Assembly (NCBI GenBank): GCA_035515475.1
Contig: DATJBF010000082.1
Coordinates: forward strand, 1-64,000
Length of the DNA: 64,000 bases
Direction: 5' to 3'
Source: DATJBF01 sp035515475
GTDB lineage: Bacteria; Verrucomicrobiota; Verrucomicrobiia; Palsa-1439
Shown here piece by piece: positions 44,016 through 51,906 of the stretch. The notes beneath the pieces were generated by a model. It was not told the origin of the DNA. It worked only from the letters and a program-made list of their open reading frames with translations, and searched no databases. Made by a program: the position numbers and the translations under genes. Every line of letters starts with the position of its first letter. The stretch's first letter is position 1.

Positions 44016-44092
44016 TTGTAGCCGCGAGCCTGCTCGCGGTGAGCTGTTACTGAACTGCGAACCGGCGGCCGCGAGCAGGCTCGCAGCGACAA
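44016..44092. repeat. BIME-like inverted repeat pair between pstS and pstC
   Basis: Two 24-nt copies face each other: 44016-44039 (TTGTAGCCGCGAGCCTGCTC then GCGG) and 44069-44092, whose complement differs at three of the 24 positions. Each copy is itself a near-palindrome. The arrangement matches REP/BIME elements, and the transcript can fold into one large stem or two small ones. Confidence 0.75.
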
Positions 44093-44103
44093 CGCTCCTT
44101 CAG

Positions 44104-45123
44104 TCAGTACGTAATCTCTTGAATCCGCCGCCGCACGCGTTTTTGGAGGTTCGCCGGCAGCGGTGCGTAATCCAAATCTTTGGCCATTTTCTCGCCGTCC
44201 GTCAGTGCCCACTTCAGAAACTCCACGAGTTTCCTGCCTTTCGCCGCGTCTGTCTGGTGTTCGTACACGAGTAACCAAGTCGCCCCGGCGATCGGGTACG
44301 CCTCGGGTCCCGGAGCGTTGACCATCTTGAACCGAAAATCCTCGGGCACGGTCGCTGTGGCCATGGCCGCCGTGACGGATTCCAGTGAAGGCGTCACATA
44401 CTTGCCGGCGGCGTTCATGAGATCGGCATACGCCAGTTTGTTTTGCAGGGCATAGATCAACTCGACGTAACCGATGGCGCCGGGTGTTTGTTTCACCAAA
44501 CCGGCCACGCCCTCGTTGCCTTTGCCACCCAGTCCCGTGGGCCATTTAACCGAGGTGTTGTAGCCTACTTCCTGGCTCCACGGATTGCTGACGGTGCTCA
44601 GGTAACTCGTGAAAATATAGGTCGTGCCGCTGCCATCGGAGCGGTGCACGACGACGATGTCCTGATCGGGAAGACTGACGCCCGGGTTTTGGCGGGCAAT
44701 CTTCGCGTCGTTCCACTTGGTGATCTTGCCCATGTAAATGCCGACGACCGTTGGGCCGTCCAGTTTGAGCTTGGGGTTACCTTCCAAATTGTAAGTGATG
44801 ACGACGGCGCCGGCGACGGTGGGGATGTGCAGTAGTTTTCCCGGTGCTTTGGCGAGATTTTCATCGCTCATCGGACCGTCTGACGCCCCGAAATCGACCG
44901 TTTGCTCGAGAATCTGTTTCTGGCCGCCCCCCGAGCCGATGGACTGGTAATTGAAGCGCACCGACGGATCGACATGCGTGTAGGCATCGAACCATTTCGA
45001 GTAGATCGGATACGGAAACGTCGCGCCGGCGCCGTTCACCAGCAATTGCCCGGAAGCCCACGGAGTCAGTCCGAAAGCCACTGCGACGGTGAAAAAGACT
45101 CGGAACGCCTGTGTTAGCCTCAT
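44104..45123 (-). CDS. pstS: Phosphate ABC transporter substrate-binding protein PstS
   Basis: PstS binds phosphate in the periplasm for PstCAB. The 339-residue protein has a signal peptide (VFFTVAVAFGLTPWASG), then LLVNGAGATFPYPIYSKWFDAY. The phosphate-binding residues lie in SIGSGGGQKQI, DFGASDGPMSDE and VVHRSDGSGTTYIFT. The ATG at 45123 follows GGGAGAGG. Length is normal. It heads the operon with a Pho-box-like repeat about 32 nt upstream of the start. Confidence 0.97.
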   Translation of the reverse strand: MRLTQAFRVFFTVAVAFGLTPWASGQLLVNGAGATFPYPIYSKWFDAYTHVDPSVRFNYQSIGSGGGQKQILEQTVDFGASDGPMSDENLAKAPGKLLHIPTVAGAVVITYNLEGNPKLKLDGPTVVGIYMGKITKWNDAKIARQNPGVSLPDQDIVVVHRSDGSGTTYIFTSYLSTVSNPWSQEVGYNTSVKWPTGLGGKGNEGVAGLVKQTPGAIGYVELIYALQNKLAYADLMNAAGKYVTPSLESVTAAMATATVPEDFRFKMVNAPGPEAYPIAGATWLLVYEHQTDAAKGRKLVEFLKWALTDGEKMAKDLDYAPLPANLQKRVRRRIQEITY

Positions 45124-45154
45124 GATCCTCTCCCTTAACTGATTGCCGATTGTT

Positions 45155-45172
45155 GTTACGATTTGGTTACGG
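45155..45172 (-). promoter_or_regulatory. Pho box candidate upstream of pstS
   Basis: On the minus strand the site reads CCGTAACCAAATCGTAAC: two CGTAAC hexamers spaced 11 bp apart with an AT-rich spacer, the geometry of PhoB-binding Pho boxes. It lies 32 nt upstream of the pstS start codon. Confidence 0.6.
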
Positions 45173-45252
45173 ACGTGTTTCGTCCCCGTGATATCCCCCG
45201 GGGGCGGCCCCGGCATCGGACGGAGGCCGACACCGGGGCCGGGAGGACACGG

Positions 45253-46587
45253 TTAGAACCGGAACATCGAATCTGCCATCACATGCAGCCGGGTTTGGCC
45301 CTGAACACCTGGCTGCGCGTTTGCGCCGGTCCGTTGGGCATCGATCTTCCCGGTGATGTAGCTGGTGAAACCCAGTTGCCACCAGTCCAACAGGTTGTAC
45401 GCCGCCTTGATGACGTGCCCCCTGCGGTCCGTGCCGCCCGCGCTGAAGTCGTCGTCGGTAATTGCGTCGAGCGTCGAGTTGGCTTCGAGTTGTTTGTACT
45501 GGTAGGCCACCAACCATTGGCCTTTTCTGGCTGCATCACCAAAACTGATCTGACCGGTCCACCCGCGCGTAGCATCGCCAAGAGGATTGTTTACGAACAC
45601 GCTACTGACGTTCTTCAAATATTCGCCGGAGAACTTCAAGACCGCAGGTGTCCCCAGAAACGGTTCCGGCCGGATCTGCCACACCAGTTCGCCGACGCCG
45701 TACCAGTCGTTGAAGTTGCCCAGGTAGGTGCCGTTCGTGATGGTGTTGCCTGTGTTGCAGGACAGGTCGGCGTTGGTCGCGACGTTCTGCAGGTTGTGCG
45801 TCAGATAGTATCCGCCCGCGACGGTAATCGTCAGGGGAGCGAACCTGGCTTGGAAGCCCGCTTGTTGATCGAACATGTACGCATCGTTTGAATTTCCCGA
45901 GAACTCCGCCAAGACGTATTGCCCGCCATTCAGGAAGACCTTGTATTGGCCACGATCACCCAACGCCCATGCGAAGTTCTCGCCCGCACCCTCGACCGTG
46001 AGGTCGGGGTCGTACGTCAGGGGCGAATTAAACGGCGGCGCCCAGACCGGCGGGTTGATCTTGCCGCCGGTTACGCTCATCCACTCCACCACTGCGGGAT
46101 GAATCGTCGCGTACGCCAAGTCAACATTAATGGGTTTCTTGGTGAACTCGCTGGTGAACGTCGTGTTGGCGCTGACGGCGTTGCCGGGGCTGGCCTCGCC
46201 CGTGGCCAGGCGGAACCCGATGTCCGCCCAGTCCTGCACCTTCATCTCCGCGCCGACGCGCAGCCGCATCCGCCAGCGGAGCCGGTCCGGCAGATTGAGG
46301 TCGGCTTCGAACGATTGATAATCGGACCGCAACCGGAAATCGCCATACCACTTCATTTGATCGATCCAACTGGCGACCTTCGTCTTGCCGGACTTGACGA
46401 TCGCTTCCCGTTGCTGTTGGTCGTAGTACTTCCGCGCCTGCCGGGCTTCTTCGTGTGTAATCAATCCCTTGTGCTCCAGAAGATCCAGGATGGCATTCGG
46501 ATCCTCGGCGCGGGCCGCGCGGCCCCACACCAAGGCCGCGCTCAGACCAAGCAGCATCACCGTGGATTTGAGATTCTCCAACTGCAT
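45253..46587 (-). CDS. Outer-membrane porin (putative phosphate porin)
   Basis: The 444-residue protein has a signal peptide (TVMLLGLSAALVWGRAARA), a short helical segment (LDLLEHKGLITHEEARQARKYYDQQ) typical of a putative porin family, and then many amphipathic beta strands ending in a terminal phenylalanine (SMFRF), the mark of an outer-membrane barrel. The ATG at 46587 follows AAAAGGAGAAGCG. Standing directly upstream of pstS on the same strand, it probably admits phosphate or polyphosphate across the outer membrane; the specificity is inferred from position only. Confidence 0.85.
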   Translation of the reverse strand: MQLENLKSTVMLLGLSAALVWGRAARAEDPNAILDLLEHKGLITHEEARQARKYYDQQQREAIVKSGKTKVASWIDQMKWYGDFRLRSDYQSFEADLNLPDRLRWRMRLRVGAEMKVQDWADIGFRLATGEASPGNAVSANTTFTSEFTKKPINVDLAYATIHPAVVEWMSVTGGKINPPVWAPPFNSPLTYDPDLTVEGAGENFAWALGDRGQYKVFLNGGQYVLAEFSGNSNDAYMFDQQAGFQARFAPLTITVAGGYYLTHNLQNVATNADLSCNTGNTITNGTYLGNFNDWYGVGELVWQIRPEPFLGTPAVLKFSGEYLKNVSSVFVNNPLGDATRGWTGQISFGDAARKGQWLVAYQYKQLEANSTLDAITDDDFSAGGTDRRGHVIKAAYNLLDWWQLGFTSYITGKIDAQRTGANAQPGVQGQTRLHVMADSMFRF

Positions 46588-46721
46588 CGCTTCTCCTTTT
46601 CCTGATTCAGTGCGATGGTCCGCACCTGTTTCATGAAACCACGGGGTGCAACTCAAGCCGTCGGAGGAATAGGGAAACTCTGTGACGAACGGACTTCGCC
46701 AAGATTACAGATTGGAAAAAC

Positions 46722-47108
46722 TCACCGACGACCCGGCGGCTTCAATAACGACTCGATCCGGGCGAGCAATTCGGGAATCTCGAACGGCTTGGTCAGGTAA
46801 TCGTTGGCGCCCAGGCTGAACCCCTGCACTTTGCTCTCGCTGGACGCCAGGGCCGTCAGCATGAACACGGGAATGTCGCGCGTGGACGGACTTTCCTTCA
46901 ACATGCGGCACACTTCAAACCCGTGCAGCTTCGGCAACATCAGGTCGAGGATGATGAGATCCGGGTGCCGCTCGAAGGTGAGGTTCAACGCATGGAAGCC
47001 GTCCGCCGCCACCGTTGTGTGATACCCGCGCCGCTGCAGGTGGAACTGCAGCAGGTTTGCCGTGTCCGGCTCGTCTTCGGCGATCAGGATGACGCGTCGC
47101 CGCGGCAT
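46722..47108 (-). CDS. Stand-alone response-regulator receiver protein
   Basis: The 128-residue protein is a single CheY-like receiver domain: acidic pocket EDEP at 11-14, phosphorylation site D55 in LIILDLMLPK, switch residue in MLTALAS and the conserved lysine in YLTKPFEIPE. No output domain follows. The sequence is PhoB/OmpR-receiver-like. It ends 135 nt upstream of the porin and its start is 8 nt after the phosphoesterase gene, so it may relay a signal by protein contact within this cluster. Confidence 0.9.
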   Translation of the reverse strand: MPRRRVILIAEDEPDTANLLQFHLQRRGYHTTVAADGFHALNLTFERHPDLIILDLMLPKLHGFEVCRMLKESPSTRDIPVFMLTALASSESKVQGFSLGANDYLTKPFEIPELLARIESLLKPPGRR

Positions 47109-47116
47109 GACAGCGG

Positions 47117-47935
47117 TTACGACACCGGCTCAAATTCGCCAACGAGCAGTTCGGATTGGTCAGCCGCATCGAATGGAAGCTCACCGGCCGCCGCGGTCGC
47201 CTCCGACTCGGCTTGCTTCCAGTACACCAATTCGATGCGACCGTCGAAATGCTCGACCAGCGCCGTGCTGCTCTCCACCCAGTCGCCGATATTGTAGTAC
47301 GCGAGGCCGCCGATGTGCTTGATGGCCGGCGTGTGAATGTGGCCGCACACGATGCCGTCGGCGTGGTAGAACTGCGCGTAGCGGGCCACGGCTGATTCAA
47401 ACTGACTGATGAACTTCACTGCGTTCTTGACCTTACTCTTCGCGTAAGCGCTGAACGACCAGTACCCCAGCCCCAGACGCCGTCGCATCCAGTTCAACGG
47501 CCGATTGACCCGCAACAGAATCGTGTAGCCCATGTCGCCGAGATAGGCCAACCACCGGGCATGTTTCGTGACAGAGTCGAATTCGTGCCCATGCACCACC
47601 AGCAACCGTCGCCCGTCAACCGTGGTGTACACATCGTGGGTCTTGATCGTGGCGTTGCCGTACGTGCCGAGGAAGTTTCTGCAAAACTCGTCGTGATTGC
47701 CCGGGATGATGACGATCTCCGCGCCTTTGCGGCCTTTGCGCAGGATTTTCTGCACGACATCGTTATGCTCTTGCGGCCAGTAATGGTCCTTCTTCAGCCG
47801 CCAGAGATCGATCACGTCGCCCACCAGGTAGAGCCGCTCGAAATCGGTTTCACGAAGAAACTCGAGCAGGCCGAGTGCGTCGCAGCCGCGTGTGCCCAGA
47901 TGCAGGTCCGAGATCCAGACGGTTTTGTAGCGCAT
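47117..47935 (-). CDS. LpxH-like metallophosphoesterase
   Basis: The 272-residue enzyme has all five calcineurin-type metal motifs: SDLHLGTRG at 9-17, GDVIDLW, GNHDEF, VHGHEFD and GHIHTP. The pattern is closest to UDP-2,3-diacylglucosamine pyrophosphatase-like proteins, which act in lipid A synthesis, but many members have other substrates. A C-terminal tail of about 30 acidic residues follows the fold. It forms a pair with the downstream receiver gene (8-nt gap). Confidence 0.87.
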   Translation of the reverse strand: MRYKTVWISDLHLGTRGCDALGLLEFLRETDFERLYLVGDVIDLWRLKKDHYWPQEHNDVVQKILRKGRKGAEIVIIPGNHDEFCRNFLGTYGNATIKTHDVYTTVDGRRLLVVHGHEFDSVTKHARWLAYLGDMGYTILLRVNRPLNWMRRRLGLGYWSFSAYAKSKVKNAVKFISQFESAVARYAQFYHADGIVCGHIHTPAIKHIGGLAYYNIGDWVESSTALVEHFDGRIELVYWKQAESEATAAAGELPFDAADQSELLVGEFEPVS

Positions 47936-48029
47936 GACACAACATTGCCCCGTCAGGCATCAAACAGGTGACAATCGTTTGACAAGAAAGCAAAACCTGA
48001 CGCGCGGCGCGGCGGAGTCAAAGAACCAA

Positions 48030-48869
48030 CTACTTCATCGGCTTGCGGGCGGTCACCGCCAGGCTTGTAATGTAATCTTTCGGTTCGGCGTCGGCCGGCA
48101 GATGCTCCATGATCTTCCGGTACAACGGATCGTTCCAGTCGGCCTTGGCTTGCACGTAATCCGGTTTGGAAACGAGCTGAATGTCCGTCAATCCCGCCTG
48201 GCGCATCATCCGCTCGGTTTCCTCGACCAACACCGCGCCAGCCACGCACCCGATGAGCGCCTCGACCATTTCACGAATCGCCGCCGGCAACGGCTTCAGC
48301 AACGCGAGGTCGGACACGGCCACCCGACCGCCCGGCTTGAGCACGCGCGCCATCTCACGCCAGACCTGCGGTTTGTCGGGGGAAAGATTGATGACGCAGT
48401 TCGAGATGACGACGTCCACACTGGCATCCGCCACGGGCAGATGTTCGATCTCGCCGAGCCGGAATTCGACGTTGTCGAGCCCGGTCCGCTTTCGATAGGC
48501 CTCGATGTTGCGGCGTGCTTTGACGAGCATCTCCGGTGTCATGTCCACGCCAATGGCGCGTCCCGTCGGGCCAACCTTGCTTCCCGCGACGAACACGTCG
48601 AACCCGCCGCCACTGCCGAGATCGACGACAACCTCGCCGGGCTGCAATGAGGCGATCGCGGTCGGATTGCCGCAGGACAAGCCCATGTTGGCGCCCTCGG
48701 GCACGACGCTGAGTTCCTCTGCGCCGTAGCCGATTTGCTGGACGAGGTCGTCCGAGCATTTTCGGCCGGGGCCGCAGCATGAGCCGCTGGTCCTGGCTAT
48801 TTCACTGTAACCGGCACGCACCTTGGCGCGAACATTCTCCGCATCATTCACTGTCTTCGGTTTGCTCAT
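48030..48869 (-). CDS. arsM: Arsenite S-adenosylmethionine methyltransferase
   Basis: ArsM methylates arsenite to volatile or less toxic forms. The 279-residue protein has an N-terminal cysteine cluster (CCGPGRKC, C31, C32 and C38), the SAM motif VVDLGSGGGFDVFVA, DMTPEMLVKARRN, and the arsenite-binding cysteines in ISNCVINLSP and LIGCVAG. Length is normal. The start overlaps the acr3 stop by 4 nt; it is the last gene of the ars operon. Confidence 0.95.
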   Translation of the reverse strand: MSKPKTVNDAENVRAKVRAGYSEIARTSGSCCGPGRKCSDDLVQQIGYGAEELSVVPEGANMGLSCGNPTAIASLQPGEVVVDLGSGGGFDVFVAGSKVGPTGRAIGVDMTPEMLVKARRNIEAYRKRTGLDNVEFRLGEIEHLPVADASVDVVISNCVINLSPDKPQVWREMARVLKPGGRVAVSDLALLKPLPAAIREMVEALIGCVAGAVLVEETERMMRQAGLTDIQLVSKPDYVQAKADWNDPLYRKIMEHLPADAEPKDYITSLAVTARKPMK

Positions 48870-49966
48870 ACGGTCGTCTCCTTTGGAACCTCGGGAACGC
48901 GCGTGGCGATCGGTTGCATAACGTCGGGGAAATATCGTTTCTGGAAATACAATGCCACATTCACCAGGCCGATCAATACCGGCACTTCCACCAACGGGCC
49001 GATGACCGCGGCAAACGCCGCGCCGGAGTTGATGCCGAACACGGCGACCGCCACGGCAATGGCGAGTTCGAAATTGTTGCTGGCGGCGGTGAACGATAGG
49101 GTGGCGGTCTTGGAGTAATCCGCGCCCACCTTGCGACCGAGCCAGAAGCTCACGAAAAACATCACGACGAAGTAGATGACCAACGGCACGGCAATTCGCA
49201 GCACATCCAGCGGGATGCGCACGATCCGGTCACCTTTGAGGCTGAACATCACCAGAATTGTGAACAGCAGCGCCACCAACGTTAACGGACTGATCCGGGG
49301 GATGAACGTGTGCTCGTACCACGGCCGGCCTTTCAGCTTGAGCATGGTGAAGCGCGTCACCAGTCCGGCCAGAAACGGGATGCCGAGGTACACAAACACG
49401 CTTTTCGCAATCTGGGCCATGCTCACGTCCACCACGTTGCCGTGCAAGCCGAACAACGGCGGCAGCTTGGTGATAAAGATCCAGGCAAACAGACTGTAGA
49501 ACAGCACCTGAAACACGCTGTTGAATGCCACCAGCCCGGCGCAATATTCGGTGTCCCCCCTGGCCAGTTCGTTCCAGACGATCACCATCGCAATGCAGCG
49601 GGCCAAGCCGATCATGATCAGCCCAACCATGTACTCGGGGTAATTGTGCAGAAAGATGATGGCCAGCGCGAACATCAACACCGGCCCGATCACCCAGTTC
49701 TGCAGGAGCGAGAGGCCGAGCACTTTCCAATTGCGGAACACGTCGCCCATCTCTTCATACTTCACCTTGGCCAGGGGCGGATACATCATCAGGATCAACC
49801 CGACGGCGATCGGGATGTTCGTCGTGCCGACCTGGAATTTATTGATGAACCCCTCGACGCCGGGTACGAAATAGCCAGCGGCCACGCCCAACCCCATCGC
49901 CAGAAAAATCCACAGGGTCAGGTACCGGTCGAGGAACGAAAGCTTGCGGGTAATGTGTTCCGTCAT
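48866..49966 (-). CDS. acr3: Arsenite efflux permease, Acr3 type
   Basis: Acr3 exports arsenite through the inner membrane. The 366-residue protein has about ten membrane segments and the family blocks FLDRYLTLWIFLAMGLGVAAG, IGLARCIAMVIVWNELARGD (with the essential cysteine) and FTAASNNFELAIAVAVAVFG. It overlaps both arsR and arsM by 4 nt, so the operon is translationally coupled. Confidence 0.96.
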   Translation of the reverse strand: MTEHITRKLSFLDRYLTLWIFLAMGLGVAAGYFVPGVEGFINKFQVGTTNIPIAVGLILMMYPPLAKVKYEEMGDVFRNWKVLGLSLLQNWVIGPVLMFALAIIFLHNYPEYMVGLIMIGLARCIAMVIVWNELARGDTEYCAGLVAFNSVFQVLFYSLFAWIFITKLPPLFGLHGNVVDVSMAQIAKSVFVYLGIPFLAGLVTRFTMLKLKGRPWYEHTFIPRISPLTLVALLFTILVMFSLKGDRIVRIPLDVLRIAVPLVIYFVVMFFVSFWLGRKVGADYSKTATLSFTAASNNFELAIAVAVAVFGINSGAAFAAVIGPLVEVPVLIGLVNVALYFQKRYFPDVMQPIATRVPEVPKETTV

Positions 49967-50304
49967 GGGTCACAACAAATGATCGGTTTCCGCTTCTTTC
50001 CTCGCTCGATGTCGCGTTTGAGGAAGTCGAACTCCCGAAAGCAACCCCGCACGCACTTCAACAGGGCCGCGTGCACCGGGTCGCCGGCATCGGCCAGAGA
50101 GTACATGATCATCTTGCCGTGGCGTTCAATCTCGACCAGCCCGCTGCGGCGCAGGTACGCCAGATGCCGCGAGATCGTCGGTTGCGGCACGCGTAAGATG
50201 CTCTGAAACTCGCAGACACAATGGTCGCGTTGCGCCAGCAGATTCAGAATCCGCACCCGTGTCTCATCCGAAAACGCCTTGAACAACTGGTTGGGCTTAT
50301 CCAC
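49963..50304 (-). CDS. arsR: ArsR-family arsenite-responsive repressor
   Basis: The 113-residue winged-helix repressor has LFKAFSDETRVRILNLLA, the metal-site helix with HCVCEF (C29 and C31), the recognition helix PQPTISRHLAYLRRSGLVE, and extra cysteines near the C-terminus (CVRGC, IICC). I choose GTG 50304, which has GAGGAG 9 nt upstream; the longer frame to 50337 would overlap arsC by 40 nt. It should bind the palindrome at 50725-50746. Confidence 0.93.
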   Translation of the reverse strand: MDKPNQLFKAFSDETRVRILNLLAQRDHCVCEFQSILRVPQPTISRHLAYLRRSGLVEIERHGKMIMYSLADAGDPVHAALLKCVRGCFREFDFLKRDIERGKKRKPIICCDP

Positions 50305-50713
50305 GAAGAAACTCCTCGACCCGTGCCCGGATTTCATCTCGCACGCGGCGAAAGACCTTCAGTTTCTCCTCTTCACTACCCGACGCGTGTGCCGGATCAT
50401 CGAAACTCCAGTGCAACCGCCGGGCGGCGCCGGCATACGTGGGGCACGCTTCGCGGGCGTGGTCGCAAACGGTGATCAAGTAATCGAACTTCTGCCCGTC
50501 GAATACGTCGAGTGATTTGGACGTGTGGTTGGAGATGTCGATGTCGATCTCACGCATGACCTGGATCGCGAATGGATGGACGCATCCCGCTGGCTTCGCC
50601 CCGGCGCTGAACGCTTCGAATTTATCGCCACCCACCGCCCGCAGGAAACCCTCGGCCATCTGACTGCGGCACGAGTTGCCAGTGCACAGGAACAGGACCC
50701 GTGTCGTCTTCAT
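50297..50713 (-). CDS. arsC: Arsenate reductase, thioredoxin-coupled type
   Basis: ArsC reduces arsenate to arsenite for export. The 138-residue protein is of the low-molecular-weight phosphatase fold: P-loop CTGNSCRS with C10, C15 and R16, and the resolving cysteines C83 and C90 (TVCDHAREACP), as in thioredoxin-dependent enzymes. It is the first gene of the operon arsC-arsR-acr3-arsM, directly behind the operator. Confidence 0.97.
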   Translation of the reverse strand: MKTTRVLFLCTGNSCRSQMAEGFLRAVGGDKFEAFSAGAKPAGCVHPFAIQVMREIDIDISNHTSKSLDVFDGQKFDYLITVCDHAREACPTYAGAARRLHWSFDDPAHASGSEEEKLKVFRRVRDEIRARVEEFLRG

Positions 50714-50724
50714 CCGTCGTCCAA

Positions 50725-50746
50725 CATATTCGCTTGTGCGAATATG
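50725..50746 (-). promoter_or_regulatory. ArsR operator palindrome
   Basis: CATATTCGC-TTGT-GCGAATATG is a perfect 9-bp inverted repeat with a 4-nt centre, 11 nt upstream of arsC. It fits ArsR/SmtB-type operators and lies where the operon promoter must be. Confidence 0.8.
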
Positions 50747-50797
50747 TCAAGCGCCAAAAAGAGAGGGCTATTTCACCGCGAATCCACGCGAATGCTC

Positions 50798-50824
50798 TGT
50801 AGCGGCGGACGGCAACCGTCGACA
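50798..50824 (+). repeat. Single BIME-type half element
   Basis: TGTAGCGGCGGACGGCAACC begins a 27-nt stretch whose core GACGG-CAA-CCGTC is an inverted repeat and whose head TGTAGCGGCGG matches the repeat pair in the cytidine deaminase gene. It lies in the 443-nt gap between arsC and the gene at 51157, which otherwise holds only the ars operator and no supported gene. Confidence 0.5.
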
Positions 50825-51156
50825 ATCTCGGACTTGGTGGCGCAAGCGCCTGCGCTGAGCGCTCTCGAAGCGACTCTGCCTGTGTTGAACCGCACCGCTA
50901 ATCCCCTCCTGACTTCTGCTGCATTGACTGCCAAACCCATTCCGCCTAAACTATCGCCGCTTCGACCGTGTCCGTCGAAGCTCCAAGTACAAAGGCGGAG
51001 GCCAATGCCAACTCGACCGATGGAGACGCCCGTCAACAGATCGGACCTGTGCGCAACGACCACGGGGCGGAAAGACCGCACATATAAGGAATCGTGAAGC
51101 GGGAAGATCGGGTTGGTTTCGGTGACACCCTTTGCACCGGCTTGACAGGAACCGGC

Positions 51157-51855
51157 ATGGACAAGAGCACACCTAAACCAAGCGTGGCGGTTCGGGAGCG
51201 GGAATCGCTCCTGCCGGTGCATGGCGGCTACCGGCGGTTGAAGAGCTTTCAGGTGGCGCAGTTGGTTTACGATGTGACGGTGCGGTTCTGCGAGCGGTAC
51301 ATCGACCGAAAGAGCCGCACGCGCGACCAGATGGTGCAGGCGGCGCGTTCGGGCGTGCAGAACATCGCCGAGGGTAGCCAGGCTTCGGGCACGTCGAAGA
51401 AAACCGAACTCAAGCTGACGAATGTAGCGCGCGCCAGCTTGGAGGAATTGCGGCTGGATTATGAGGACTTTCTCCGGCAGCGAGGCTTGGCGCTGTGGGC
51501 ACACGAAGATGTGCGTCGGGCGGAACTGATCGCGCGGCGCTGCGCCACCGCCGAAGCCGTGGCCGAGTGGGTGCGGGAGATACACGAGAGGAAAGGCAGT
51601 CGACCAGATGGACAGCATGGACTTGGTGGACAGGATGGATGGCGGAAGGGCAACGCGAAGCCCGGCGAGTCCACTGCGTCCACTCAGTCCACCCCGTCCA
51701 CATATCCGGAGATCGCTGCGAATGCGGCGCTGGTGCTGATCGCGGTGGCGGTGAGCCTGCTCGACCGACAGTTGGCGGCGCAGGCTGCCGCCTTCGAGAA
51801 GGAAGGCGGGTTTACCGAACGACTTTACCGCGTGCACAGCCAACGGCGCAGTTAA
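51157..51855 (+). CDS. Four-helix-bundle protein (S23 / 23S rRNA intervening-sequence family)
   Basis: The 232-residue protein has the family core: LKSFQVAQLVYDVTVRFCERYI, RDQMVQAARSGVQNIAEGSQ, LTNVARASLEELRLDYEDFL and a final helix LIAVAVSLLDRQLAAQAAAFE. Family members are often 120 residues; here an insertion made of 9-bp DNA repeats (Ser-Thr/Asp-Gly triplets) separates the third and fourth helices. The function is unknown; some members lie within 23S rRNA intervening sequences, but there is no rRNA here. ATG 51157 is preferred over a GTG at 51094. Confidence 0.83.
   Translation: MDKSTPKPSVAVRERESLLPVHGGYRRLKSFQVAQLVYDVTVRFCERYIDRKSRTRDQMVQAARSGVQNIAEGSQASGTSKKTELKLTNVARASLEELRLDYEDFLRQRGLALWAHEDVRRAELIARRCATAEAVAEWVREIHERKGSRPDGQHGLGGQDGWRKGNAKPGESTASTQSTPSTYPEIAANAALVLIAVAVSLLDRQLAAQAAAFEKEGGFTERLYRVHSQRRS
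51609..51701. repeat. Two facing arrays of 9-bp tandem repeats
   Basis: TGGAC-type units start at 51609, 51618, 51627 and 51636 (the last TGGAT). GTCCAC units start at 51669, 51678, 51687 and 51696. Both have an exact 9-bp period and are complementary in orientation, so the DNA or RNA can fold into a long imperfect hairpin. The repeats lie in frame inside the four-helix-bundle gene. Confidence 0.75.
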
Positions 51856-51906
51856 CCGGCTCCCCGCGGCGGCAATTATTTGACCTCCGTCCGCAGCGCG
51901 CGTGCT

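Noticed and set aside
46628..46639. Palindrome GTTTCATGAAAC and a CGTCACAGAG half-site near 46681 upstream of the porin
   Set aside because: Only a half-site with the wrong spacing for the Pho pattern, and a 12-bp palindrome alone is weak evidence.
50773..51843. 356-residue minus-strand frame opposite the four-helix-bundle gene
   Set aside because: Shadow frame; the plus strand has the conserved family core.
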